Source of the DNA: Thiomonas bhubaneswarensis
Lineage (GTDB): Bacteria; Pseudomonadota; Gammaproteobacteria; Burkholderiales; Burkholderiaceae_C
NCBI RefSeq assembly: GCF_001418255.1
Contig: NZ_LIPV01000002.1
Span: forward strand, 248,001-312,000
Length of the DNA stretch: 64,000 nt
Direction of reading: 5' to 3'
A program made the translations under genes and the position numbers. The notes under the pieces are model-generated. The model saw only the letters and a list, made by a program, of their open reading frames with translations. It made no database searches and was not told where the DNA came from. Below are positions 1 to 9,023 of this stretch, in pieces (the stretch's first letter is position 1; the number at the start of each line of letters is the position of its first letter).

Positions 1-1013
1 GCCACCAGACCGACACGGCGCAAACCCCCGCTGCACCCCGCGTGGTGGCGGCGCAAACCCTCAAACTCGCTTCCAGCGATCAGCAGAACCTCACCCTGCT
101 GTCGGGCACGGTCATGTCGAGCAACCAGGTGCAGGTGGCGTCCAGGCTGATGGGCTACATCCGCACCCTGTCGGTGAAGGAGGGCCAGACGGTCAAGGCC
201 GGACAACTGCTGTTCCAGGTGGACCCGACCGATATCCAGGGTCAGGTGGCGCAGGCGCGTGCCGGGCTGGCGCAGGCGCAGGCCAATCTGGCCAATGCCA
301 AGGGCGATTACGAGCGCTTCGGCAATCTCTACAAGGAGCAGGCCATTCCGAAGCAGCAGTGGGATCAGATCCAGTTGCGCTACCAGGTGGCGCAGGAACA
401 AGTGGCCGCGGCTCAGGCCGGGTACAACACCGCCGCGGCGCAGATGCGCTATTCCTCGGTCACTTCGCCCATCACCGGGGTGGTGGTGCAGAAAATGGCC
501 AACCAGGGCGATCTGGCCGCGCCCGGTCGCCCGGTGCTGGTGATCGAAGGGCAGGGCAAGCTGCAGGTCACCACCCAGGTGCCCGGCGAAGTGTTCGACA
601 AGATCAAGGTCGGTGACAAGGTGCAGGTGCTGGCCAACGGCAAATCGCTGCAGGGCACCATCGCCCAGGCCGTGCCCGTGGCCGACCCGATGAGCCATAC
701 CCACACGGTGAAAATCGACCTGCCTGCGGACGCCGGGCTCGACAGCGGCAGCTTCGTGCGCGTGGGCTTTGCCGTGGGCAGCTCGCCGCAGTTGCGCGTG
801 CCGCAGAGTGCCGTGGTCGACCGTGCCGGCATGACCGGCGTGTTCGTCGTCGACAAGGACGGCATCGCCCATTTCCGCCTGGTTCGGCTGGGCGCGCAGA
901 TGGGGGCAGATGTCGAGATTCAGGCCGGGCTGAACCCTGACGACACCATCGTCACCAGCAACCTGCCCGAAGTCGAGAACGGCGTGAAGATCGGCGGAGG
1001 CAACCGTGGCTGA
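1..1013 (+). CDS. RND efflux system periplasmic adaptor subunit (5' end cut off by window)
   Basis: Membrane-fusion (HlyD/AcrA-type) protein that would bridge an inner-membrane RND pump and an outer-membrane channel. The frame is open from base 3, so the true start lies before the window; a GTG at 42 is only an internal candidate. Visible parts are a lipoyl/barrel-sandwich half-motif (VKEGQTVKAGQLLFQVD), an Ala/Gln-rich coiled-coil hairpin (QAQANLANAKGDYERF), the return lipoyl half (SPITGVVVQK) and beta-barrel domains to the end. It overlaps the downstream permease by 8 bases, so the two are translationally coupled. The substrate cannot be read from the sequence. Confidence 0.9.
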   Translation, partial: HQTDTAQTPAAPRVVAAQTLKLASSDQQNLTLLSGTVMSSNQVQVASRLMGYIRTLSVKEGQTVKAGQLLFQVDPTDIQGQVAQARAGLAQAQANLANAKGDYERFGNLYKEQAIPKQQWDQIQLRYQVAQEQVAAAQAGYNTAAAQMRYSSVTSPITGVVVQKMANQGDLAAPGRPVLVIEGQGKLQVTTQVPGEVFDKIKVGDKVQVLANGKSLQGTIAQAVPVADPMSHTHTVKIDLPADAGLDSGSFVRVGFAVGSSPQLRVPQSAVVDRAGMTGVFVVDKDGIAHFRLVRLGAQMGADVEIQAGLNPDDTIVTSNLPEVENGVKIGGGNRG

Positions 1014-4000
1014 ACATGCGGCTCCCATGAACAGCGCGGGCAAGCTGGCCCGCGCCTTCATCGAATCGAAGATCACCGCGCTCATCATGCTCGGCCTGAC
1101 GCTGGCCGGGGTGCTGGCCTTGCTGATCACGCCGCGCGAATACAACCCGCAGATCGTGGTGCCGGCGGCGAACATCATCGTCGCCAAGCCGGGCGCGGGG
1201 CCGCAGGAGATCCAGAATCTGGTGGTCAAGCCGCTCGAAGCCATCATGGCCTCGATGTCCGGCGTCGATCACACCTATGGCTATGCGACCAACGACTTCG
1301 GCGTGGTCACGGTGCAGTTCAAGGTGGGTGAAGACCAGGAGAAAAGCCTGGTCAAGATGTACAACCAGTTGATGCAGAACCTCGACCGCATCCCCCCCGG
1401 GGCGATGCAGCCGGTGATCAAGCCGATCAACGTGGACGACGTGCCCATCCTCACGCTCACGCTCTCGTCGGCCACGATGAACGGCATGCAATTGCGCGAC
1501 GTGGGAGAAAAGGTGCTGGCGCATCTGCGCAACGTGCCGGGGGTGTCGTTCACCGAGGTCGTCGGCGGTGCGCCGCGCGCGGTCAATGTGGCCATCTCGC
1601 CGAGCAAGCTGGCTGCCGCCGGGATTCCGCTGGAACAGCTCGACAAGATTCTTCAAGGCAGCAACGCCGCGGCACCCATCGGCAATCTGGTGGACAACAA
1701 CAAGGTCACCCCGGTGCGCATAGACAGCTTTCTGGGCAATGCGCAGCAGGTGGGCGACATCCTGATCGGCGCACCGAACGGCAAGCCGGTGTACCTGCGC
1801 GACGTGGCCAAGGTCACCGAAGGGCCTGAGCAGGTCGATGATCTGTCGCACTTCGCCTGGGGCTTGGCCGCCAAGGGCAAGCCGCATGGGCAGGAGATGA
1901 GCGCGGTCACCCTGGCGATCGCCAAGAAATCGGGCACGAACGCCGTGGTCGTGGTGCACGACGTGCTGAACAAGCTCAGCGAGATCGAGAGCTATGCCTT
2001 GCCGCAAGGCGTACATGTCACCATCACCCGTGACGATGGTCACAAGGCCAACGAGGCGGTGAACACGCTGGTGGAGCATCTGGGCATCGCCATCGTCAGC
2101 GTCTCGCTGCTGCTGTGGTTTTTCCTGGGCTGGCGCGAGGCCGGCATCGTCACCCTGACCGTGCCGCTGACCCTGTTCGCGGTGCTCACGGTCGATCTGA
2201 TCGTCGGCCAGACCATCAACCGCATCACCCTGTTCGCGCTCATTCTGTCGCTGGGGCTGCTGGTGGATGGCGCCATCGTGGTGATCGAGAACATCCACCG
2301 CCACCTGCACGGCGGGCCGATCAAGAACTTCAACCGCACCGTGGTGCTGGCGACCAACGAGATCGGCAACCCGACCAATATGGCCACGCTGGCGGTGATT
2401 CTGGCCTTCATTCCGATGGCGTTTGTCAGCGGCATGATGGGGCCCTTCATGCGGCCCATTCCCATCAATGTGCCGGTGGCCATGATCGCCTCGCTCATCC
2501 TGGCCTATACCGTGGTGCCTTGGGCGGCTCGCGTCTGGCTGAGCAAGAAGGCCGCGCGCGAGGCTCTGGCGCACAGCGGCAGCCTCGAAGAGGAGGGCGC
2601 GCACAAGCAGGACAAGCTGCATGCGGCCTATCTCAAGCTGTTCGAGCCCATGCTGCGCAGCCGCACCCGCCGCAACCTCATGTTTCTCGCCGTGCTGGTG
2701 CTGCTCATCGCGGCCATGCTCATGCCGGCCTGGCAGTTCATCCGGCCTTCGGGCATGAACGGGCCGCTGTCGGCGCTGGGCGTCGAGCTCAAGATGCTGC
2801 CCAACGACAACACCAATACCTTCCTGGTGCAGATCGACACCCCCGCGGGTTCCACGCTCGAGCGCACCGACCAGGTGGCGCGGGCCGTGGGCGACGTGCT
2901 GGCGACCAATCCGTATGTGATGGATTACCAGACCTTTGTCGGTCAGGCGGCTCCGATCGACTTTGCCTCGCTGGTGCGCGGCGACATGCTCAAGCGCGGT
3001 GACAACTTTGCGCAGATTCGGGTGAATCTGGTGGGCAAGGGCGAGCGTTCGGTCGAGTCGCACGAAATCGTGCAGAAGCTCTACGACCAGCTCGCTCCGG
3101 TGCGCGCGCGCTTCCCCGCCACCTTCATCAAACTGTTCGAAACGCCGCCCGGCCCGCCGGTGCGCGCGCAGGTGATGGCTGAGCTGTACGGGCCCAACTA
3201 TGACACCCTGCGCGCTTCGGCCAAGGATGTGCTGGGTGATTTCGACAAGGTCTACGGCCTGATGAACCAGGACGACTCGGTGACGGCGACGACCACGGAA
3301 TACCGCATCAAGATCGACCGGCAGAAGGCTGCGATGTCGGGCATCGTCCCGGGGCAGATCATCCAGTTGCTGCACAACTATGTGTCGGGGCTGAAGGTGG
3401 GCGCCATCCACGACAGCAATGCACTGGAGCCGGTCAACATCATCGTGCGTGTGCCGCGCGCCGATCGGCAGAGCCCGCAGCAACTGCTCGATGTGCCCAT
3501 CCAGAACGCGCAGGGCAAGGTCATTCCGCTGTCGAGCATCGCCACGGTGGAGAAGGCCACCCTGGCCAAGCCGATCTACTCCCGCGACCAGCACCCGGTG
3601 GTCTATGTGGGCGGCGAGATGATCCATTCCAGCCCCGTCTACGCCACGCTGAGCCTGAACTCGATGCTCGACGGCAAGAAGCTGGCCAACGGCACCACCT
3701 TCACGACCGGCAACCTCGGCTTCGCCGAGACACCGGCCAGCGATCTCAAGGGCTACCAGTTGCTCTGGGGCGGTGAAATGCGCCTGACGCTCGACGTGTT
3801 CCGCGATCTGGGCGCGGCCTTCATGGTGGCGCTGGTGTTCATCTACCTGCTGCTGGTGGCGTATTACAAGTCGTTCCTACTGCCGGTTATCGTGATGGGG
3901 GCGATTCCGCTCACCCTCATCGGCGTGTTCCCCGGTCACTGGCTCACGCATCAGTCGTTCACCGCCACCTCGATGATCGGCGTTATCGCGCTGGCCGGCG

Positions 4001-4332
4001 TGGTGGTGCGCAACTCGCTGCTGCTGATCGACTTCATCCTCGACTACCGCGCCCGCGGCTACAGCCTGCAGGAATCGGTGGCGCAGGCGGGGGCGGTGCG
4101 GCTGCGCCCGATTCTTCTCACGGCGCTGGCCATCATGTTCGGCTCGGCCATTATGGTGTCCGATCCGGTTTTCGGCGGGCTGGCGGTGTCGCTGATCTTC
4201 GGCACCCTGCTCTCGACCATCCTCACCCTGATCGTCATCCCTCTGCTCTACTACGTCTGGCAGATTCGGGTGAAGCCCAAGGTGCCTCCCAAGGCACCCG
4301 CGGCACCGGCTGAACCTGAGCTGACGGCCTGA
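1006..4332 (+). CDS. RND-family efflux permease (AcrB/HAE1-like)
   Basis: Inner-membrane proton-driven RND pump, 1108 residues, a little longer than AcrB. It has an N-terminal membrane helix (residues about 20-40), a large periplasmic loop, a first helix bundle at about 360-520 with the LGLLVDGAIVVIENI segment typical of the proton-relay helix, a second periplasmic loop, and a second bundle at about 930-1085. It starts at a GTG overlapping the adaptor stop; an ATG at 1027 is an alternative start. Next to DUF2892, TDT and CsoR genes it could belong to a stress or metal response, but the substrate is not determined. Confidence 0.93.
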   Translation: MAEHAAPMNSAGKLARAFIESKITALIMLGLTLAGVLALLITPREYNPQIVVPAANIIVAKPGAGPQEIQNLVVKPLEAIMASMSGVDHTYGYATNDFGVVTVQFKVGEDQEKSLVKMYNQLMQNLDRIPPGAMQPVIKPINVDDVPILTLTLSSATMNGMQLRDVGEKVLAHLRNVPGVSFTEVVGGAPRAVNVAISPSKLAAAGIPLEQLDKILQGSNAAAPIGNLVDNNKVTPVRIDSFLGNAQQVGDILIGAPNGKPVYLRDVAKVTEGPEQVDDLSHFAWGLAAKGKPHGQEMSAVTLAIAKKSGTNAVVVVHDVLNKLSEIESYALPQGVHVTITRDDGHKANEAVNTLVEHLGIAIVSVSLLLWFFLGWREAGIVTLTVPLTLFAVLTVDLIVGQTINRITLFALILSLGLLVDGAIVVIENIHRHLHGGPIKNFNRTVVLATNEIGNPTNMATLAVILAFIPMAFVSGMMGPFMRPIPINVPVAMIASLILAYTVVPWAARVWLSKKAAREALAHSGSLEEEGAHKQDKLHAAYLKLFEPMLRSRTRRNLMFLAVLVLLIAAMLMPAWQFIRPSGMNGPLSALGVELKMLPNDNTNTFLVQIDTPAGSTLERTDQVARAVGDVLATNPYVMDYQTFVGQAAPIDFASLVRGDMLKRGDNFAQIRVNLVGKGERSVESHEIVQKLYDQLAPVRARFPATFIKLFETPPGPPVRAQVMAELYGPNYDTLRASAKDVLGDFDKVYGLMNQDDSVTATTTEYRIKIDRQKAAMSGIVPGQIIQLLHNYVSGLKVGAIHDSNALEPVNIIVRVPRADRQSPQQLLDVPIQNAQGKVIPLSSIATVEKATLAKPIYSRDQHPVVYVGGEMIHSSPVYATLSLNSMLDGKKLANGTTFTTGNLGFAETPASDLKGYQLLWGGEMRLTLDVFRDLGAAFMVALVFIYLLLVAYYKSFLLPVIVMGAIPLTLIGVFPGHWLTHQSFTATSMIGVIALAGVVVRNSLLLIDFILDYRARGYSLQESVAQAGAVRLRPILLTALAIMFGSAIMVSDPVFGGLAVSLIFGTLLSTILTLIVIPLLYYVWQIRVKPKVPPKAPAAPAEPELTA

Positions 4333-4382
4333 GTCTGAATACTGACCTGTTTCCTCTATTTCACAACCTTGGAGAATTTGTA

Positions 4383-4607
4383 ATGACTGTCGAACGCTAC
4401 ATCCGTGTCATCGCTGGCACCTTCATCCTGATTTCCGTGCTGCTTGGCGCGCCTGCCAGCCCGATCTATGTATCGCAGTGGTTTCTGCTGTTCACCGCCT
4501 TCGTCGGCGCCAACCTGCTGCAGTTCGGTTTCACCAACCTCTGCCCGCTCGGTTTCTTCTTGCGCAAGCTGGGCGTGCCCGACTCCAAAGCCAACTGCTG
4601 CGGCTGA
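4383..4607 (+). CDS. DUF2892 (YgaP-like) transmembrane protein
   Basis: Small membrane protein of 74 residues with two hydrophobic segments (about 7-25 and 32-50). The TNLCPLGFFLRKLG motif resembles the DUF2892 domain found as the membrane part of the YgaP rhodanese and as stand-alone proteins in sulfur and persulfide stress operons. The start is set by a GGAG motif just upstream of ATG 4383. Cys residues lie in CPL and in the C-terminal CC pair. It sits between the RND permease and a TDT transporter. Its role is unknown beyond this family association. Confidence 0.8.
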   Translation: MTVERYIRVIAGTFILISVLLGAPASPIYVSQWFLLFTAFVGANLLQFGFTNLCPLGFFLRKLGVPDSKANCCG

Positions 4608-4616
4608 TCGGGTCGG

Positions 4617-5627
4617 ATGATGGCGCGCGCCGCCCGCCCCTGGCTCAAATTTCTCGCTCCCGGCTGGTTCGCCATCGTTGTCGGCTGGGGCGGACTGGCG
4701 CTGGCCTGGCATCAGGCCACGGTTCTCCTGGGCGAACCTGCTGCCGTGGTCTCCCAGGTGCTCGGCTGGGCCGCGATTGCCGCACTGGCGGTGCTCCTGG
4801 TGCTCGCCGTGCTCCGAGCGCAGTGGCATGCTGGAGACTGGCTGGCCGACCTGCGGCATCCCGTGCGTCACCCTTTGCTGGCCCTGCTTCCCATGGCCAT
4901 GCTGGTGACGGCAGGGTTCGCCGTGCAGGTTCTGGGGGCCGACAACGTCTGGATGGCCGGTTTCTGGATGCTTGGTGCGCTCGGGCAGCTTGCGGCGACC
5001 GTCTGGGTGTTTCACCGCTTGCGCCTGAGCGCGGCCACGGACAAGGGGCCGAACTGGGCCGGCGTGACGCCGGCGCTGTTTATGGCCGCGGTCGGCAATG
5101 TCGTGGTGCCCTATGCCGGCGTGGCGCTCGGCTTTCAGATCTGGTCCGTGGCGCAATGGGCGGTCGGGGCCTTTTTCTTCGTGATCGTGCAAGGCCTTTT
5201 CATGGTGCGTGTCGCGGCTTTCGGCATGTTGCCGCGACGTTTGCTGCCCATGATCTTCATCAGCATTGCGCCCCCGGCCGCGGGCGGCCTCGGCTTGGCG
5301 CAGATCGGAGCGCCGGTCGAGGCGCTCGAGGGGGCCTGGGGCATTGCGCTGTTTTTTGTGTTGCTGAGCTTTCTGTCCTTCAAGGCGATGATGCAGGAGG
5401 CCTTCACCATCGGTCACTGGGCGCTGTCCTTCCCTCTGGCCGCCTTTGCCGGCCTGTCGATGCATCTCGCCCTGGTCACCCAGAGTGGCGGCATGCAGAC
5501 TTTCGCCATTCTGGCTTTGGCGCTGGCCTCGGTGGTGATTGGTTGGCTCACGCTGGCGACGGCCCGGGGGCTGCGCGACGGTACCTTGCTGGCACCAGAG
5601 CCCGTGGCGCTGATCCATTCGGCATGA
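4617..5627 (+). CDS. SLAC1/TehA-type (TDT family) membrane transporter
   Basis: Polytopic inner-membrane protein of 336 residues with about ten predicted helices. The FISIAPPAAGGLG segment near residue 220 matches the TehA/SLAC1 anion-channel and C4-dicarboxylate/sulfite transporter (TDT) family. Two ATGs (4617, 4620) are possible starts and neither has a strong ribosome-binding site. It follows the DUF2892 gene by 9 bases and precedes the CsoR-like repressor by 85 bases. TDT members include the yeast sulfite exporter Ssu1 and bacterial TehA, so anion, sulfite or tellurite export are candidate roles; the sequence alone does not decide. Confidence 0.78.
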   Translation: MMARAARPWLKFLAPGWFAIVVGWGGLALAWHQATVLLGEPAAVVSQVLGWAAIAALAVLLVLAVLRAQWHAGDWLADLRHPVRHPLLALLPMAMLVTAGFAVQVLGADNVWMAGFWMLGALGQLAATVWVFHRLRLSAATDKGPNWAGVTPALFMAAVGNVVVPYAGVALGFQIWSVAQWAVGAFFFVIVQGLFMVRVAAFGMLPRRLLPMIFISIAPPAAGGLGLAQIGAPVEALEGAWGIALFFVLLSFLSFKAMMQEAFTIGHWALSFPLAAFAGLSMHLALVTQSGGMQTFAILALALASVVIGWLTLATARGLRDGTLLAPEPVALIHSA

Positions 5628-5712
5628 ATCGCGTCGGCGGGCATGGGCCTATGATGGAGAACATTGGATGAAGCGCAGTACCAAGATCCCACCGATTCCC
5701 GGAGCCATCACC

Positions 5713-6006
5713 ATGTCAGTTCTGACCAACGAAGCCTCTCGCACGGACATCCTCAACCGCCTCAAGCGCGCCGAGGGTCAGATGCGCGGCGTGCAACGCA
5801 TGATCGAGGAGGGTGAGCCCTGCCTCAAGGTGGCACAGCAGCTCTCCGCAGTGCGCAAGGCGCTCGACAGCACCTTCGTGCGCATGACCGTGTGCTATCT
5901 CGAACAGGAACTCGACGGCCGCCTGGAACACACCGAAGGCGGCGAGCAGCCCAAGCTCAGCGCCATGCTCGACGAGGTCGAAACCCTGCTGGCTCGCATG
6001 GCCTGA
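5713..6006 (+). CDS. CsoR/RcnR/FrmR-family (DUF156) transcriptional repressor with two Cys and no His-x3-Cys
   Basis: All-helical sensor repressor, 97 residues from ATG 5713, which has a GGAG eight bases upstream; an earlier ATG at 5668 is less well supported. The family core reads ILNRLKRAEGQMRGV, EPCLKVAQQLSAVRKAL, then MTVCYLEQEL. Cys37 matches the invariant first ligand. The second Cys is residue 61, one position before where CsoR has its His ligand, and neither the His nor the third Cys ligand of copper CsoR is present. A Cys-only site suggests thiol or persulfide chemistry rather than copper binding (inference). It probably controls the neighbouring transporter genes. Confidence 0.85.
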   Translation: MSVLTNEASRTDILNRLKRAEGQMRGVQRMIEEGEPCLKVAQQLSAVRKALDSTFVRMTVCYLEQELDGRLEHTEGGEQPKLSAMLDEVETLLARMA

Positions 6007-6019
6007 TAGGTTCGCGCTT

Positions 6020-7120
6020 TCAGGAGACGGCGGCCTCGATGATGCCGCCGCCCAGACAAACCTCGCCGTCGTACAGCACGGCAGACTGCCCCGGGGTCAC
6101 GGCCCACTGCGGGGTATCGAAATCCAGAGCGAACTGCTCAGCCGAGACGCCCAGATAGCGGCAGGCCGCATCGGCCTGGCGATAGCGCGTCTTGGCGCCG
6201 TAGGTGGCGCCGTTGTCATCGGGCGGATGACCTGCGACCCAGCTGGCCGACAAGGCGCGCAGCCCACGGCTTTGCAGCAGCGGATGGTCATGGCCCTGCA
6301 CCACGATGAGCTGATTGCGCTGCAGATCCTTGGCAGCGACGAACCAGGGTTCACCGCTGCCGCTCTGGCTTCCACCCAGACCGATGCCCTTGCGCTGTCC
6401 GAGGGTGTAAAACGCCAGCCCGATGTGTTCGCCCACGGTCTTGCCCTCGGGCGTTTTCATCGGCCCCGGTCGGGTGGGCAGGTAGCGGTTGAGAAAGTCG
6501 CGGAAGGGACGCTCACCGATGAAGCAGATGCCGGTAGAGTCTTTCTTGCGGGCGTTGTGCAGGCCGATATCGGCGGCGATTTTTCGCACCTCGGTCTTGT
6601 GCATTTCGCCCACCGGGAACAGGGTGCGCGAGAGCTGGGCCTGATTGAGCCGGTGGAGAAAGTAGCTTTGGTCTTTGGCGGCATCCAGGCCGCGCAGCAG
6701 CTCGAAGCCGTTGCGGCCCTCGCGCACGCGGGCGTAATGCCCGGTGGCGATGCGGTCTGCGCCGAGCCGCATGGCGTGGTCGAGAAAGGCCTTGAACTTG
6801 ATCTCGGCGTTGCAAAGCACGTCGGGGTTGGGTGTGCGGCCCGCGGCGTATTCGCGCAGAAACTCGGCAAACACGCGCTCCTTGTATTCGGCGGAGAAGT
6901 TCACCGCCTCGATGTCGATGCCGATGCGATCGGCGACGCTGGCCGCGTCGAGCCAGTCCTGCCGCGTGGAGCAGTATTCGCCGTCGTCGTCATCCTCCCA
7001 GTTCTTCATGAACAGACCGACGACCGTATAGCCCTGTTGTTTGAGCAGCCAGGCTGAAACAGAAGAGTCGACACCGCCGGAGAGGCCGACCACCACGGTG
7101 CCGCGAGAATGAGACGTCAT
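6020..7120 (-). CDS. mnmA: tRNA-specific 2-thiouridylase MnmA
   Basis: Cytoplasmic enzyme making the 2-thio group of s2U34 in tRNA-Lys, -Glu and -Gln, 366 residues. The N-terminal PP-loop ATP-binding motif is GLSGGVDSS (residues 12-20). The two catalytic cysteines are visible as Cys103 in NPDVLCNAE and Cys199 in DSTGICFIG. The ATGHYAR motif is present. Length is normal. It lies directly downstream of the NUDIX gene, an order also seen in E. coli (nudJ-mnmA), and converges on the CsoR-like gene. Confidence 0.97.
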   Translation of the reverse strand: MTSHSRGTVVVGLSGGVDSSVSAWLLKQQGYTVVGLFMKNWEDDDDGEYCSTRQDWLDAASVADRIGIDIEAVNFSAEYKERVFAEFLREYAAGRTPNPDVLCNAEIKFKAFLDHAMRLGADRIATGHYARVREGRNGFELLRGLDAAKDQSYFLHRLNQAQLSRTLFPVGEMHKTEVRKIAADIGLHNARKKDSTGICFIGERPFRDFLNRYLPTRPGPMKTPEGKTVGEHIGLAFYTLGQRKGIGLGGSQSGSGEPWFVAAKDLQRNQLIVVQGHDHPLLQSRGLRALSASWVAGHPPDDNGATYGAKTRYRQADAACRYLGVSAEQFALDFDTPQWAVTPGQSAVLYDGEVCLGGGIIEAAVS

Positions 7121-7147
7121 GCGTCCATTGTAGAAAGCCGCTGGATC

Positions 7148-7624
7148 TCAGCCGTACACGCTGGGATCGGTGGCGATCAGTTGCAACGGATAGCGCTTCC
7201 CGCTCAGGTAGTCCTCCACACAGCGCAGCACCAGGGGGCTGCGATGCCGGTCAGCGCTGGCGCGGATGGCGTCGACATCCATCCACAGGGTGCGCACGAT
7301 GCCTTCGTCCAGCGCATGCCTGGCGTCGGCCTCGGACACCTCGCCGTAGAACGCCAGGCGCAGATAGCTCACGTCCTGATCGCCCCGCCGGGTGCGCGAC
7401 AGATAGATGCCCACCAGACCGCTGGGCTTGAAGCTGCGCCCGGTTTCTTCCCACGTTTCGCGCACGACGCCCTGCTGCGGGCTTTCACCCGCTTCCAGAT
7501 GACCGGCGGGCTGATTCAGCCTGAGCCCGTCCTGCGTCTGCTCTTCGACGAGCAGAAAAAGACCTGCCCGTTCGACGATGGCGGCAACGGTCACGCGAGG
7601 GCGCGCTGAGAGCTGATCTGGCAT
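7148..7624 (-). CDS. nudJ: NUDIX hydrolase, NudJ-like
   Basis: NUDIX hydrolase of 158 residues. The signature box reads GHLEAGESPQQG followed by VVRETWEETG, with all acidic residues of the GX5EX7REUXEEXGU consensus. In E. coli, NudJ (thiamine pyrophosphate/nucleotide phosphatase) lies just upstream of mnmA, and its size is nearly the same, so NudJ is the best assignment. The ATG at 7624 is preferred; the frame extends to a TTG at 7657 with no better translation signal. Confidence 0.88.
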   Translation of the reverse strand: MPDQLSARPRVTVAAIVERAGLFLLVEEQTQDGLRLNQPAGHLEAGESPQQGVVRETWEETGRSFKPSGLVGIYLSRTRRGDQDVSYLRLAFYGEVSEADARHALDEGIVRTLWMDVDAIRASADRHRSPLVLRCVEDYLSGKRYPLQLIATDPSVYG

Positions 7625-7775
7625 GGCGGGAATCGGCAGATGAAATGCAGATGTCAAAAAAGCAAAAGAGATTTCCGGATGTGCGCAAATTGCGCGGGAA
7701 CAATCTTAGGGAAAACGCGAGATAATGCCGCGTTCGCCCCAACGGCTCATGCAGACCGGTTGGCCGCGATCGAGT

Positions 7776-7815
7776 GGGGCCTAGACGACTTCGGGTTCGT
7801 GCTGCGATAGGCCCC
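7776..7815 (+). promoter_or_regulatory. Structured 5' leader hairpin upstream of pntAA
   Basis: Bases 7776-7783 (GGGGCCTA) pair perfectly with 7808-7815 (TAGGCCCC). Inside, ACGAC (7785-7789) pairs with a bulged GGTTCGT arm around a C(TTCG)G tetraloop. The element ends 30 bases before the pntAA start and leaves the ribosome-binding site (AAGGAG, from about 7832) just outside. There is no T-run, so it is not a classical terminator. I recognise no known riboswitch class. It may be a translational or mRNA-stability element. Confidence 0.5.
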
Positions 7816-7845
7816 TACCGAGCAGACCAAAAAAGGAGAGACTCC

Positions 7846-8967
7846 ATGCGTATTGGCATTCCGGCAGAAACTTTGGCCGGCGAAGCCCGTGTTGCAGCAA
7901 CACCGGAAACTGTCAAGAAATTGATCGCCCAGGGGCATACCGTGGTCGTGCAGGCCGATGCAGGCTTGCGCGCCGATGCTCCGGACGCGGATTACATCGC
8001 CGTCGGCGCCACGATAGGCAGCCGGGAAGAGGCTTTCGCGGCCGAGATGGTGCTCAAGGTCCGTCCGCCGACGACTGAAGAAATCGGGCTGATGAAGCCC
8101 GGCACGGTGCTGGTCGGCATGCTCGACCCATTCAATGCGGACGGTCTTCAGGCCATGACCGCCGCAGGCCTGACCGCGTTTGCCCTCGAGGCTGCGCCGC
8201 GCACCTCGCGCGCGCAGAGCATGGACGTGCTGTCCAGTCAGGCGAACATCGGGGGTTACAAGGCGGTCATCCTCGCGGCCAATATCTACCAGCGCTTCAT
8301 GCCCATGCTGATGACGGCGGCCGGAACGGTCAAAGCGGCACGCGTGGTGGTTCTGGGCGCCGGGGTGGCGGGTCTGCAGGCCATCGCCACCGCCAAGCGT
8401 CTGGGTGCCGTGATCGAGGCATCGGACGTGCGACCGGCGGTGAAGGAACAGGTCGAGTCGCTGGGCGCGAAGTTCATTGATGTGCCGTTCGAAACCGATG
8501 AGGAGCGCGATATTGCTCAAGGCGTGGGCGGTTATGCGCGGCCCATGCCCGCGAGCTGGATGCAGCGCCAGTCGGCCCTGGTCGCCGAGCGGGTCAAACA
8601 GGCGAATGTGGTGATTTCCACCGCGCTCATTCCCGGTCGCCGCGCGCCCGTCTTGATTACCGAAGACATGGTCCGATCGATGAAGCCGGGCTCGGTGATT
8701 ATCGATATGGCCGCTGCCCAGGGCGGGAATTGCCCGCTGACCGAAGCCGGCAAGATCGTGGTCAAGCATGGCGTCACTCTGGTGGGCGAAACCAATCTGC
8801 CCGCCCTTGTCGCGGCGGATGCCTCGGCCCTGTATGCGCGAAACGTGCTCGATTTTCTGAAACTGGTGTTCGACAAGGAAAAGGGCTTTGTGGTGAATAG
8901 GGAAGACGACATCGTCGCTTCCTGCCTGATGTGCCGCGATGGGCAGTTGCTGCGCAAAACCGCATGA
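7846..8967 (+). CDS. pntAA: Re/Si-specific NAD(P)+ transhydrogenase subunit alpha, NAD-binding part
   Basis: Soluble NAD(H)-binding domain (dI) of the proton-translocating transhydrogenase, which couples hydride transfer between NADH and NADP+ to proton movement. It has 373 residues from ATG 7846 with an AGGAG ribosome-binding site; the frame continues upstream but the conserved N-terminus (MRIGIPAE) marks the start. Motifs are RVAATPETVKKL, the Rossmann segment VVVLGAGVAGLQAIATAKRLGA, and the RQSALVAERVK region. In this organism the alpha subunit is split into two proteins, as in Rhodospirillum, rather than fused as in E. coli PntA. Confidence 0.95.
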   Translation: MRIGIPAETLAGEARVAATPETVKKLIAQGHTVVVQADAGLRADAPDADYIAVGATIGSREEAFAAEMVLKVRPPTTEEIGLMKPGTVLVGMLDPFNADGLQAMTAAGLTAFALEAAPRTSRAQSMDVLSSQANIGGYKAVILAANIYQRFMPMLMTAAGTVKAARVVVLGAGVAGLQAIATAKRLGAVIEASDVRPAVKEQVESLGAKFIDVPFETDEERDIAQGVGGYARPMPASWMQRQSALVAERVKQANVVISTALIPGRRAPVLITEDMVRSMKPGSVIIDMAAAQGGNCPLTEAGKIVVKHGVTLVGETNLPALVAADASALYARNVLDFLKLVFDKEKGFVVNREDDIVASCLMCRDGQLLRKTA

Positions 8968-9023
8968 GGTCGTGCCGCATCAACCCCGCGCCAACCCTTT
9001 TCATCCTCAACAAGGACTGAACC

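Noticed and set aside
952-3627. An 891-residue minus-strand open frame opposite the RND permease
   Set aside because: It is His/Arg-rich, has no family motif and mirrors a well-supported gene; typical shadow frame of high-G+C coding DNA.
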